A DNA stretch of 64,000 nucleotides. Origin: Maribacter polysiphoniae. Lineage in GTDB: Bacteria > Bacteroidota > Bacteroidia > Flavobacteriales > Flavobacteriaceae. Made by a program: the position numbers and the translations under genes. Location: contig NZ_QGGQ01000004.1 of NCBI RefSeq assembly GCF_003148665.1, positions 372,001-436,000 on the forward strand, read 5' to 3'. Of this stretch, positions 55,371 to 64,000 are shown piece after piece. How positions within the stretch are numbered: position 1 is the stretch's first letter; every line of letters begins with the position of its first letter. Below the pieces are notes generated by a model. The model had not been told where the DNA came from, did not search any database, and saw only the letters and a program-made list of their open reading frames with translations.

Positions 55371-57608
55371 ATGAAAAAGATCAATCAATACTGCATTTTG
55401 ATGATTTCACTTCTCGTGGTTTCCTGTAACAACCCTGATAAGGAAAAAGAACAAACATCCTCAATGCCTATATATGAAGACATCCCTTACCTTCAAGATT
55501 ATAGCATAAAATACAATTGGACCCAAGATCAGGATATATCCAAGGTATATATGGATAGGAATGGCGTAATCCAAGTGCTTTCTACAGACGGCCTTCTACG
55601 AACACATGATGGACAATTTTTATATCCCGGCACGCTGCTGAAAGACAAGACATATCGCCCACTTACCGATAAGCAAATAAGTGGACTTACCCTGTATGAA
55701 AACCAATTTGTCTATTTAGATGATAAGGCGGTTTTCAGCAATGCATGGGCAGGTAGTCTTTACCTTTCCCACAATCTACCCAAGGCCCATATTTTGGCTG
55801 CGGGATCCAATTTCGATTTTCTGATCAGTGATGGTAAGTCCCTTCAATTTCTATCAAAGGATAAGGCCCCTTGGGAAGGAGCAATCGATGACCGACTTTT
55901 GGACATACGGTACCATGCCGACCAAAAAACATTCTGGATTTTAGGAGCGCACAGTATTTCTAGTTTTGATGCGACCACCAGTACTTTAAAAACAACACAA
56001 CAAGAACAACAATTGACGGCATTGGCCCTACAGGGTGATCATTTGGTCATAGGCACTTCAAATGGTTATTTTGAACTCAATCCCAAAACGGTAACGAAGG
56101 TTGGCCCGCTGCAAAACAAACTACCGGTTACCGATATTACTTATATCGAAACCATCGACGATCATCTCTGGTTTGGATCTTCCGAAGGCGCCTTCAAATT
56201 ACGTGATGATGGTAAATTCGATTACTACTACGGAAAGCGTTGGTTGCCCAACAACCATGTAAAACATATATCCAAAGGAAATGATAACTCCATCTTGATT
56301 TTGACCGATACCGGTCTGGGCCAAATCGTATTCGAAGAAATGACCCTTTTTGACAAGGCCGAATATTATGAAAAACAAGTAAGGGACCGTCATATCCGTT
56401 TAGGCTTCAATGCCTCTTTGGTCGATATGGACAATGGAAATATTGATACCGGACGACTTTCGGATTCCGATAACGATGGCTTATGGACAACCATGTATCT
56501 GGCAGGGGAGGTTTTTCGCTATGCGGTGACCCAATCTGATGATGCCTTACAGAATTGTAGGGAATCCATGGAGGCTATGGAGCGGTTATTCAGTATCAAT
56601 CCAGTTCCTGGGTTTCCCTCACGATCCTTTGAGCGCAGTGGTTATATTGAAAAATTGCACGACCCGGACAGATGGCAACACTCCAACGACCCGGAGTGGG
56701 ATTGGAAATCGACCACCAGTAGCGATGAGGCTATCGGGCATATATTTGCTTACGGTGTCATGGCTGAATTGATGGACAATGACCTGAAAGACCGAGCCAT
56801 AACCCTTATCGATACCTTGATGAGCCATATCGTCCGCAATGACTTGTACATGGTTGATTATGATGGAAAACCCACTACTTGGGGCAAATGGAACCCCGAT
56901 TATGTGAATGCCAGACCGAAAATGGTGGGCGATCGAAAAATAAACTCTTCCAATATTATTGGTATGTTACAGACTGCCTATCATTTCACTGGAAAGGAAA
57001 AATATAAAGAAAAAGCCTTCGACCTGATGAATAACCATGGCTATCTCGAAAACCTTATGTGGCCGATGAAGGATGTAGCCCCCGCCCCTGACGATGCGGA
57101 CGACTGGAGTAAGATGCTATCGGAATCATGGAACCATTCCGATGATGAAATGTATTTTGTGGGGTACTGGGGATTATACAATTATGCTTTCAACGACACG
57201 CTTAAAACAAAATTCAAAGCATCCATTCTTGACCATTGGGAAATTGAACGACCTGAAAAAGAAGGCGCATGGAACATTATGACGGCATTGACCGGTACTT
57301 CCGAATTTGACCTTGACGAAGCCGTATGGTATCTCAAAGAGCATCCTATGGATATGGTTTCATGGGATGTCAAAAATAGCCATAGAAAGGATTTGGATTT
57401 TATAGCCCCCAATTTTAGGGAGCAGACCACGAAAGAGGTACTTCCCCCTGATGAAAGAAAGATACAACGCCATAATGGTAATATGTTTCGATTGGATAAA
57501 ATCGGAAATGACGGTGGTGAAGAATATTCGGCTGGGGATATTTGGCTCCTCCCCTATTGGATGGGCCGATATTTGGGCGTGATCAGTGAACCCCAACCTT
57601 TGGATTAA
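55371..57608 (+). CDS. P3: lipoprotein with beta-propeller and helical-toroid domain
   Basis: 745 aa from ATG 55371, which gives a lipoprotein signal (LVVSC, Cys19). Residues about 35-325 form a propeller aligning well with P1 (YRPLTDKQISG; HLWFGSSEGAFKLRDDGKFDYY). The helical part has DNDG (367-370), GFPSRSFERSGY (414-425), WDWKSTTSSDE..GH (444-457), VDYDG..TTWGKWNP (495-509), NHSDDEMYF, NSHRKDL and LLPYWMGRYL. It is the closest local relative of P1 (subtype A). It may be co-transcribed with P4, 45 bp downstream. Catalytic activity is suspected but not shown by any family I recognise. Confidence 0.8.
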   Translation: MKKINQYCILMISLLVVSCNNPDKEKEQTSSMPIYEDIPYLQDYSIKYNWTQDQDISKVYMDRNGVIQVLSTDGLLRTHDGQFLYPGTLLKDKTYRPLTDKQISGLTLYENQFVYLDDKAVFSNAWAGSLYLSHNLPKAHILAAGSNFDFLISDGKSLQFLSKDKAPWEGAIDDRLLDIRYHADQKTFWILGAHSISSFDATTSTLKTTQQEQQLTALALQGDHLVIGTSNGYFELNPKTVTKVGPLQNKLPVTDITYIETIDDHLWFGSSEGAFKLRDDGKFDYYYGKRWLPNNHVKHISKGNDNSILILTDTGLGQIVFEEMTLFDKAEYYEKQVRDRHIRLGFNASLVDMDNGNIDTGRLSDSDNDGLWTTMYLAGEVFRYAVTQSDDALQNCRESMEAMERLFSINPVPGFPSRSFERSGYIEKLHDPDRWQHSNDPEWDWKSTTSSDEAIGHIFAYGVMAELMDNDLKDRAITLIDTLMSHIVRNDLYMVDYDGKPTTWGKWNPDYVNARPKMVGDRKINSSNIIGMLQTAYHFTGKEKYKEKAFDLMNNHGYLENLMWPMKDVAPAPDDADDWSKMLSESWNHSDDEMYFVGYWGLYNYAFNDTLKTKFKASILDHWEIERPEKEGAWNIMTALTGTSEFDLDEAVWYLKEHPMDMVSWDVKNSHRKDLDFIAPNFREQTTKEVLPPDERKIQRHNGNMFRLDKIGNDGGEEYSAGDIWLLPYWMGRYLGVISEPQPLD

Positions 57609-57653
57609 CAGTCCAAGGCCACTTTTAAAACAAACCATTCAATACGATATCCT

Positions 57654-59783
57654 ATGCGAACCATTTTACTGATTTCAATAGCATTACTGCAATTCTCTTT
57701 TATATCAATTGGGGAGAAAGATAAATTCCGACAGGATGTTGCCGTAATGCATGGTAGCGAACAGGGGCTCCCCCAAGGAGCCTTTACTGAAATACAGTTA
57801 TACAACAATATACCCATTGCGATAGCTTCCGGGGGAACCTACGAATGGAACGGTAGCCAATGGACAAGGATAGAGGGTTCCAAACCGGAACATTCATTAT
57901 CACAATTCAAAAAATTACCAGAAGGTACAGGAAAAGTACTCTCCGAAGTAACCTATAAAGGCGAGACCTATCTGGGTTGTGAAAACGGTCTATACGTTAA
58001 GGCCAAAAAAGGCAAATGGAAGCAGGTATTACCCTTTGACGAAAATTATAGCTGGGCCTTGAAAAAAGTCGCCGCCCTGGTTGTAGATACGAACGGCAAT
58101 CTATGGTTTGGGTCCAAGGAAGGGATTGGTAAAAACACCAATGGGAAATGGCAATTGTTTACGGGAAAGGAAGGCGTTCCCTATACCCAATTCACTTGTG
58201 CTTCGGCAGGACCCCAGGGCGAAGTATGGTTCGGCACGGAAAATGGCGCCATAAGGGCCGAAAACGACTATTTTTACTATCGTACCACACGACGTTGGCT
58301 ACCTGACAATCATGTAAACGACATTGCCGTAGACCAAGAAGGCACCGCTTGGTTTGCAACGGACAAAGGCATTGGTCAAATTATTCCCAAAGAGATGACC
58401 TATGAGGAAAAGGCAGCCTATTTCACCCATCTAACGGAAGAAAGACATAACAGAATGGGGTTCATTTGCCAAAACCACCTCAGCAAGCAATTCGATATAG
58501 ACAGCTATGAACTGGCCATCTCTGACAACGATGGCCAATATACCGCCATGTACGGTGCCGCACAGGCTTTTAGATATGCCATAACGGGTGATAAGGAAGC
58601 AAAGGCAATTGCGGATAGAAGCTTTAAGGCAGTAAAGTGGCTGGTCGATATTACACCTGAGCCAGGTTTTCCCGCCCGTGTTATCATTCCCGTTGATTGG
58701 CACGAAACGGTAAACGAACAATACAGTAAGGAGTACAACAAAAGGCATCAGAAAAACGACCCCTTCTGGAAGGATATCTATCCCCGTTTTCCGCTAAGTC
58801 AGGATGGCAAATACCGTTGGAAATGTGATACCAGTTCTGACGAGTTGGCGGGACATTACTTCTATTATGGAATCTACTACGACCTTGTCGCTGAAACCGA
58901 AGAAGAGAAAGCAGCGGTTAAACAAGTAGTGGCCGATGTTACCGACCATCTTATCCGCCATAGTTTCAAATTGGTCGACTACGATGGTAAACCCACACGT
59001 TGGGGCAGTTTTGACCCTGACTACTTTAACTCGATTTGGGGTTGGGATCAGCGCGGCCTAAATTCGATGATGATGCTCTCCTTTCTTAATGTAGCCAGCC
59101 ATGTTACCGAAGACCCAAAATATGACGAGGTGTCCAAAATGCTGCGTGACGAAGAAAATTACCACATTAATGCCATGCATCCCAAGGAATTTTTTCCTCC
59201 TGAAAACGTAGTCCCATGGGACAACAACCTTGGGTTAATGAGTTTTTACGGTCTGATCAACTATGAAAAAGACCCCGAACTCCTTATGATGTATCGTCTT
59301 TCCTTGGAATATGCCTGGTTAAATATCAGCAAACAAAAGAATGCCTTTTGGGATGGACTTTACGGAGCATTGGCAAATACTTTTACCAAAAAAGTAAACG
59401 AAGGTTATTTCAATACACGTGAATTGTTCAAGGAGAATCCCTTGTTTGCCCAATCGGTCATTGACCGCTATGGGAAAAGCAGTCTTGACACCCGATATAT
59501 CAAGGAAACCCTACAACGTATTCCCTTAGACCTCATCGGTTATGAAATGGACAACACCCATCGTCTTGATGTACTTTTCGACCCCACCCCAGCCCAGGAA
59601 GCTGATATGGGATGGCGCATGGACTCCTATGCGCTCCCTATTGACGAACGCGGGCATGTTCGGTTGGACAGGGATGCTTTTGACCTTCACGATTCAGAAG
59701 GAAATGGTTATTCAGAACACGAAGGCACTTTCTATCTTTTACCCTATTACTTCGCGAAGTACCATGATTTAATTCCCCAGTAA
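57654..59783 (+). CDS. P4: secreted beta-propeller plus helical-toroid protein
   Basis: 709 aa with a signal peptide (about 1-20). The propeller part is short (about 25-250), with fewer blades (LWFGSKEGIGK, VWFGTENGAIRA, AWFATDKGIGQI). The helical domain carries DNDG (291-294), GFPARVIIPVDWHE (338-351), YRWKCDTSSDE..GH, VDYDG..TRWGSFDP, DNTHRLDV and a variant C-terminus LLPYYFAKYH. It shares the IIPV(S/D)W insertion with P2 (subtype B) and lacks NHSDDEMYF. So the tandem P3-P4 holds one of each subtype, as does the distant P1/P2 pair. Function unknown. Confidence 0.8.
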   Translation: MRTILLISIALLQFSFISIGEKDKFRQDVAVMHGSEQGLPQGAFTEIQLYNNIPIAIASGGTYEWNGSQWTRIEGSKPEHSLSQFKKLPEGTGKVLSEVTYKGETYLGCENGLYVKAKKGKWKQVLPFDENYSWALKKVAALVVDTNGNLWFGSKEGIGKNTNGKWQLFTGKEGVPYTQFTCASAGPQGEVWFGTENGAIRAENDYFYYRTTRRWLPDNHVNDIAVDQEGTAWFATDKGIGQIIPKEMTYEEKAAYFTHLTEERHNRMGFICQNHLSKQFDIDSYELAISDNDGQYTAMYGAAQAFRYAITGDKEAKAIADRSFKAVKWLVDITPEPGFPARVIIPVDWHETVNEQYSKEYNKRHQKNDPFWKDIYPRFPLSQDGKYRWKCDTSSDELAGHYFYYGIYYDLVAETEEEKAAVKQVVADVTDHLIRHSFKLVDYDGKPTRWGSFDPDYFNSIWGWDQRGLNSMMMLSFLNVASHVTEDPKYDEVSKMLRDEENYHINAMHPKEFFPPENVVPWDNNLGLMSFYGLINYEKDPELLMMYRLSLEYAWLNISKQKNAFWDGLYGALANTFTKKVNEGYFNTRELFKENPLFAQSVIDRYGKSSLDTRYIKETLQRIPLDLIGYEMDNTHRLDVLFDPTPAQEADMGWRMDSYALPIDERGHVRLDRDAFDLHDSEGNGYSEHEGTFYLLPYYFAKYHDLIPQ

Positions 59784-59834
59784 GGTCAATCGGAAAATAC
59801 TAAAACAAGCCAATTATCTTTCCCGAAGCAAAGC

Positions 59835-61067
59835 CTAATTTTGTGCTTCGACTTGGGCGAATTCATTGGCTCCGGGTTTATACCCATTTACCGCATAATA
59901 AATGATAAATGCGTAACATAGAAGTGGCAATATATAAGAAAGATGGAGACCGATAGCCGGCATATCGGCCAAAACCCCTTGTAACAGTGGTAATATCGCC
60001 CCGCCAACCGGTGCCATTACCAAAATACCCGAAGCCTTGTTGGTATATTTACCAAGTCCCTTAATAGACAAGGTAAAAATATTGGACCACATTATCGAAT
60101 TAAACAAGCCTACAGCCAGCATGGCCCACATGGCGACATAACCATTGGTGAGTATCGTCACGGCCAGCAACAGAACAGAGGCCAATGCGGAAAAACACAA
60201 TACTTTTTGGGCGCTAGCCTTTTGTAGAATAGCTGACCCCAAAAAACGACCTATCATCAATCCGGCCCAATAAAGAGGAATATAGGTCGCCGCTTTTTTC
60301 TCGGCAAATCCGGCAATATAGGGTTCCCCCAAAAAGTTCACGATAAAACTGCCTATGGCCACTTCCGCACCGACATATAACATCAAAGCAATGACACCCA
60401 ATCGCAATTGCCTGAATTTCAATACATTTCCCTTAACTTTCACCCCATCGGTCTCCAACACCTTCGGTAGCTTCAGAAAAAAGAAAACAATAGCTATCAA
60501 AAAGGCGAAAATCGCCAAGCCTACGTATGGCCCCTCAACAGCGGCCGCGGCTTCTTTCGGGGTGTCATAATGACCCAAGATTAAAAATCCACCCGCCAAA
60601 GGAGCCAATGTGGTAGCCAAGGAATTGATTCCCTGGGCCAAATTCAACCGACTGGAAGCCGTTTCAGGTTTCCCTAAAATAATCACATAGGGGTTCGCCA
60701 CTACCTGCAGAATCACACTGCCCGTAGCCATGGTAAACAATCCGAATAAAAACAACGGATACGAAACAGCCCATGAAGCGGGCAAAAACAAAAGTGCCCC
60801 CAAACCAATCGTTATCAAGCCGGCAGAGATACCCTTTTTATATCCAATGCGCTCAACGAGTAGACTGGCAGGAATCGCCATTAAGAAATACGCCCCAAAG
60901 AAACAGAACTGTATCAGCATGGTTTCGGTGTAGCTCATATCGAATAACCCCTTGAAATGGGGAATCAATATGTCGTTTAAGGAAACAATGGCCCCCCAAA
61001 TAAAAAATAATGAAGTCATTAAGGCAAAAGCACCCCTAAAATTATTCGTCTGTGTTGCGTTCTTCAA
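59835..61067 (-). CDS. FucP/GluP-type MFS sugar:H+ symporter
   Basis: 410 aa, 12 membrane helices. The only reasonable start is TTG at 61067. Family features of the fucose:proton symporter group: SLFFIWGAIVSLNDILIPHFK (helix 1, with Asn and Asp conserved), QFCFFGAYFLMAIPA, RIGYKKGI and the LQVVANPYVIILG motif in helix 4. It imports a hexose or amino sugar. It is the last gene of the ROK-SIS-DUF3748-MFS run, 38 bp after DUF3748. Candidates are mannose, glucose, galactose or N-acetylhexosamine; none can be fixed from sequence alone. Confidence 0.9.
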   Translation of the reverse strand: MKNATQTNNFRGAFALMTSLFFIWGAIVSLNDILIPHFKGLFDMSYTETMLIQFCFFGAYFLMAIPASLLVERIGYKKGISAGLITIGLGALLFLPASWAVSYPLFLFGLFTMATGSVILQVVANPYVIILGKPETASSRLNLAQGINSLATTLAPLAGGFLILGHYDTPKEAAAAVEGPYVGLAIFAFLIAIVFFFLKLPKVLETDGVKVKGNVLKFRQLRLGVIALMLYVGAEVAIGSFIVNFLGEPYIAGFAEKKAATYIPLYWAGLMIGRFLGSAILQKASAQKVLCFSALASVLLLAVTILTNGYVAMWAMLAVGLFNSIMWSNIFTLSIKGLGKYTNKASGILVMAPVGGAILPLLQGVLADMPAIGLHLSYILPLLCYAFIIYYAVNGYKPGANEFAQVEAQN

Positions 61068-61105
61068 TGGTATGGATTTAAGTTATTATCTGGAGGGCCT
61101 TGATT

Positions 61106-62485
61106 TTAATGGGTAAGGGCATCATGCAGTTCTAAAATGAATATCTGTTTATACAGATTGCTTTGAGCATCGTCTATAATTCGTGAACTGGTTGCATTGG
61201 GCATGTCAACATTATAGGCCAGTATTTTTCCATCAGGGGACACAACCAAAGCTTCCCGGTCCAAATCACTGGGAGTCAATACAATTGATTTTCCGAAGCC
61301 GTCCGGTCCACCAACAAAACTGGCATAAACTTTTCCATCACTAATGGAAAACAACCATTGATCGGAGGGATGCCAACGGACATAACCGGCATCTGCCGTA
61401 TAATTTGTGACCTGCATCGGTCTGCTTTTCGGATCTACCGCCAAATCGGAACCGCCAACCGGAATTACAAACACTTGTAATATGCCCTTTTCGTCCTTTG
61501 ATAAATAAGCGATCTGTTCCCCCGAGTATGATCCCCGCACAATACCCTCATCAGTGGTACTATGGGTCAATCTTTTTATTTTGATACCCACGGGAGGTTC
61601 GGGATATGTATTGGCATCACCGGAATACGCCGATGTAATATCGACGGTATTGGGTATTTCAGCGACGAAAAGCGAAGTTTCATAATCAACTCCGTTTTCG
61701 GCACGAACCTTTCCTATAAAGGCACGTTTCGTTCCCAAGGAATCTACCCAAGAGTCGCCGTAGGCCTTTTCAATTTCACCAGGTTTCGATTCGCCCTTTT
61801 TTACGGGTTTCAACATTACCGCAAAATAATGGCTGAATCCTTCCGGAGCACTCTTATTAACTTCCATATAACCGATGGTACGGTCATAGTCCTGTTGCAG
61901 AAAGTCATCATAGGTAAAACCGATACGCCGCCCGTTTCTGGAATATTCATGTCGGTGGGTACCCCCTCGTTGTGCTCCCGGGGTTATTGGCCTATCGGTA
62001 ACCACGTCCCTTAAGTCAGCAATTGAAATTTCTCCCTTTCCATCGGCGCTGACGATGGCCCCATTTCTGTTTCGTATGTCATAATGACCCCTTTCGTCAA
62101 CTTCCTCCAATTGGGGACCGTGAATAAAAACCACCTTGTTTTCTGTAGGATGATACGAAACCGCGGCAACACCAGGAGCACCATGCTCCCCGGAAACGGA
62201 TTCCGGTTGCAATAGTACGGTTTCCTCTCCCGTTGCCAAGGCTACTTTTTCTATGGACTTACTATTGGCCAGGTTGGTATTGAACACCATATAACGCGTA
62301 TCGTAACACAAAAAGCGTCCGTCTGGGGAGAAATTATCATTGTTATCCAGGGCGTGTGTCTTTGCATTGAAGGTAATCTGTTTTTCGGTCATGATGTTGT
62401 TTTTGGAGGCTACTCGTTCCTTACAACCTATCATGAGGGAAAAGACCATAATCAATAAGGAACCTGGGATTTTTAAAGTGCGCAT
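61106..62485 (-). CDS. DUF3748 TolB-like propeller lipoprotein
   Basis: 459 aa with lipobox MIGC (Cys21). TolB/WD40-like propeller repeats (NFSPDGRFLCYDTRYMVFN; VSYHPTENKVVFIHGPQ; VRWHPSDQWLFSISDGKVYAS; VSPDGKILAYNVD), and the DUF3748 core (THRHEYSRNGRRIGFTYDDF). Relatives are annotated as biopolymer transporter TolB-like or as uncharacterised. It sits between the sugar isomerase and the MFS transporter. It may act as a periplasmic sugar-processing or binding protein, but no catalytic residues can be named. Confidence 0.8.
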   Translation of the reverse strand: MRTLKIPGSLLIMVFSLMIGCKERVASKNNIMTEKQITFNAKTHALDNNDNFSPDGRFLCYDTRYMVFNTNLANSKSIEKVALATGEETVLLQPESVSGEHGAPGVAAVSYHPTENKVVFIHGPQLEEVDERGHYDIRNRNGAIVSADGKGEISIADLRDVVTDRPITPGAQRGGTHRHEYSRNGRRIGFTYDDFLQQDYDRTIGYMEVNKSAPEGFSHYFAVMLKPVKKGESKPGEIEKAYGDSWVDSLGTKRAFIGKVRAENGVDYETSLFVAEIPNTVDITSAYSGDANTYPEPPVGIKIKRLTHSTTDEGIVRGSYSGEQIAYLSKDEKGILQVFVIPVGGSDLAVDPKSRPMQVTNYTADAGYVRWHPSDQWLFSISDGKVYASFVGGPDGFGKSIVLTPSDLDREALVVSPDGKILAYNVDMPNATSSRIIDDAQSNLYKQIFILELHDALTH

Positions 62486-62538
62486 TTATATAATTGTTAC
62501 TTTAACAGCTACTAGATAAAATACTTATATTCAATATC

Positions 62539-63174
62539 TTAAAAGAAAGTCTCTTCTACTATAATACAAAGGGCATGGTATATAGGCAAATGATATTCCT
62601 GTACCGCTGCTGTGCTCGTCGCGGGGACGCATACTGCCACATCGCATAACGATTTGATCTTGCCTCCCGTTTCCCCAAGCAAACCAACTACTTTCATCCC
62701 CATGGCTTTGGCGGTAAAACAGGCATCAACAACATTGACGGAATTCCCCGAAGTGCTAATGGCCAATAAAACGTCATTCTTTCGACCATAGCCCAACACT
62801 TGTTGTGCGAAAATGAAATCGCCCCCTATATCATTTGAAATTGCGGAAATCAAACCACCATGGGCATTCAATGAGATTGCCGGCAACCCCCTTTCCAGTT
62901 TCGATGCCAGAGTCGCTCCCCTTTCCCCAGAGCTTTCAAGAAGGTTTTTTTTGAATTCAGAGGTAACAGGGCGTTTTTTGGAAAAGCTTTTCATCAACTC
63001 CCCCACAATATGATCCGAATCGGACGCACTTCCTCCATTACCGCAGACCAACAATTTACCTTCGTTTCGATAACATTCGACCCATGTTTCACCTGCTTCC
63101 CTGACTACATCCTTACAGCTTTCAAGCGATGGATAACGCCGTATTAAGTTTTCTATTATATCTTCCCTATTCAT
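62539..63174 (-). CDS. SIS-domain sugar-phosphate isomerase (GmhA-like)
   Basis: 211 aa, cytoplasmic. SIS fold with VCGNGGSASDSDHIVGEL (about 42-59) and the ISTSGNS phosphate loop (about 139-145). Zinc-site residues of phosphoheptose isomerase appear conserved: His and Glu in DHIVGEL, Gln and His in VQEYHLPIYH. Compared with E. coli GmhA it carries an extra loop (FSKKRPVTSEFKKNLLESSG). It probably interconverts a sugar phosphate made by the neighbouring ROK kinase rather than making LPS heptose. It is 66 bp after that kinase gene. Confidence 0.85.
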   Translation of the reverse strand: MNREDIIENLIRRYPSLESCKDVVREAGETWVECYRNEGKLLVCGNGGSASDSDHIVGELMKSFSKKRPVTSEFKKNLLESSGERGATLASKLERGLPAISLNAHGGLISAISNDIGGDFIFAQQVLGYGRKNDVLLAISTSGNSVNVVDACFTAKAMGMKVVGLLGETGGKIKSLCDVAVCVPATSTAAVQEYHLPIYHALCIIVEETFF

Positions 63175-63240
63175 ATGAACTCTTTATCTTTCGCCAAAAA
63201 GGCTACCCCTGTTAATTTCGTTTTATTTTCGGTTTCCTAT

Positions 63241-64000
63241 TTATTGCATGGCTACACCCAATGCAGCATAATCCCCTATTTTATCGCCTAATTGGGCCGG
63301 TAAAATACGACAAACTTCCAAGGCTTCCGGAATGGCTTCTTTTTCAAGCACTTTATAGACCAATGGTTTTAATAAGGCTTCGTTCCTGGCGTAAATACTA
63401 CCGATGACGATGCATTCGGGATTCAAGGTATCTATAAGTATGGCCAATGCCCTACCGAGATACTCCGCAGTGGTTTTCACAATTTCCAACGCCACCCAAT
63501 CACCCTGTATGGCCGCGGTAAAAACCGATTTGGCCGTAATGGCATCGATATCTTCCGCTGAGGGACAAAATCCGACAGTTATACCGTTCTTTAATTTATG
63601 TTCAACGGTACTTTTGGCCAAACGGGCAATACCTCCCCCACTACAAAATCCTTCAAATGACCCGGCTTTACCAAAACCTACAGGTCCGTCTTCAGCCATA
63701 CGAATATGCCCTACTTCCCCCCCTAGGTCATTGGTTCCAGAGTATATTTTTCCGTTCAGGATGAGTCCAGCTCCCATTCCAGTCCCAAAAGTCAAAAAGA
63801 TCATATTCTCAGTGCCTTTTCCGGCACCCATCATCCACTCGGCCAGGGCACAGGCATTGGCATCGTTTTGGATCGCTACATCTATTCCAAATTCCTGCTC
63901 AAGAATCTCTACTATTGGAATATTATCCCAGCCCGGTAAATTGGGCGGCGATTTTATCAATCCCTTCTTAGAATCAAGGGGACCTCCACAACTTATTCCA
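63241..64000 (-). CDS. ROK-family sugar kinase, partial (5' end outside window)
   Basis: The reading frame stays open to the right edge (it reads GISCGGPLDSKKGLIKSPPN there), so about 50-60 N-terminal residues are missing. ROK features: QNDANACALAEW, FLTFGTGMGAGLILNG (catalytic-loop region) and GGEVGHIRM. The zinc motif CxCGxxGCxE is replaced by VGFGKAGSFE: all three Cys are absent while the Glu remains. The product phosphorylates a hexose or N-acetylhexosamine. It heads the leftward run to the SIS isomerase, DUF3748 and MFS genes. Allokinase-, glucokinase- or N-acetylmannosamine-type activity are options. Confidence 0.88.
   Translation of the reverse strand, partial: GISCGGPLDSKKGLIKSPPNLPGWDNIPIVEILEQEFGIDVAIQNDANACALAEWMMGAGKGTENMIFLTFGTGMGAGLILNGKIYSGTNDLGGEVGHIRMAEDGPVGFGKAGSFEGFCSGGGIARLAKSTVEHKLKNGITVGFCPSAEDIDAITAKSVFTAAIQGDWVALEIVKTTAEYLGRALAILIDTLNPECIVIGSIYARNEALLKPLVYKVLEKEAIPEALEVCRILPAQLGDKIGDYAALGVAMQ

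Noticed and set aside
1-64000. Mobile element, phage, CRISPR or integration scars
   Set aside because: No transposase, integrase, terminal repeats, tRNA or spaced repeats were seen. The island may be transferred, but nothing in the window shows how.

Overview
This 64 kb window looks like a catabolic island from a marine Flavobacteriaceae-type Bacteroidota. The evidence is a SusC/SusD pair, many secreted lipoproteins with Bacteroidota lipoboxes, TAnnTTTG-type -7 promoter elements, few Shine-Dalgarno sequences, an AT-rich base composition, and dense sets of glycoside hydrolases, esterases, sulfatase and phosphoesterases. I saw no rRNA, tRNA, CRISPR array, transposase or phage gene. The first and last genes are cut by the window edges.

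Layout, left to right. (1) 2-1983: two ABC-2 efflux permeases, probably outside the glycan locus. (2) 2421-12000: a sulfatase, a glycerophosphodiester phosphodiesterase, two large secreted propeller/helical-toroid proteins (P1, P2) and an FG-GAP/VCBS protein. (3) 12170-18081: a leftward run DHDPS-family aldolase > sodium:solute symporter > Gfo/Idh dehydrogenase > purple acid phosphatase, with a divergent AraC regulator. (4) 18112-23336: a compact leftward membrane operon, PHP phosphoesterase > membrane-anchored GH31 > two unknown membrane proteins. (5) 23837-29935: PKD lipoprotein > SusC > SusD, closed by a perfect 12-bp hairpin terminator. (6) 30160-39048: divergent operon with three neutral-ceramidase-like proteins, three further hydrolases or deacetylases and a sialidase-like propeller. 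(7) 39057-44178: leftward operon of two purple acid phosphatases, an aldolase and a HAD phosphatase/mutase. (8) 44511-52563: cytochrome c/VCBS lipoprotein, Tat-exported Gfo/Idh plus DUF6807 (PmoA-like), an esterase, a metallophosphoesterase and a D-2-hydroxyacid dehydrogenase. (9) 52798-59783: GH92 alpha-mannosidase followed by two more propeller/toroid proteins (P3, P4). (10) 59835-64000: leftward operon ROK kinase > SIS sugar-phosphate isomerase > DUF3748 > FucP-type MFS transporter.

How the parts may work together (inference): SusCD imports a heteroglycan or glycoconjugate. Outer-surface and periplasmic enzymes strip sulfate, phosphate, acyl and mannosyl or alpha-glucosyl groups. SSS and MFS permeases take up monomers, and aldolases, dehydrogenases, ROK/SIS and HAD enzymes feed them to central metabolism. 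The unusual load is at least six phosphoesterases plus three ceramidase-fold proteins, which suggests a phosphorylated glycan or glycolipid.

The most unusual element is a family of four large secreted proteins (P1-P4, about 709-748 aa). Each joins a two-component-regulator-type beta-propeller to an alpha-helical domain with strictly shared acidic motifs (DNDG, TSSDE..GH, VDx[DN]G..T.WG). They lie in pairs near both ends of the island. Two short cis elements recur: a GTTA-N3/4-TAAC palindrome before the GH92, cytochrome/VCBS and P1 genes, and GTCAAwATTCCATGTA before P1, P3 and the esterase. They suggest that dispersed transcription units form one regulon.
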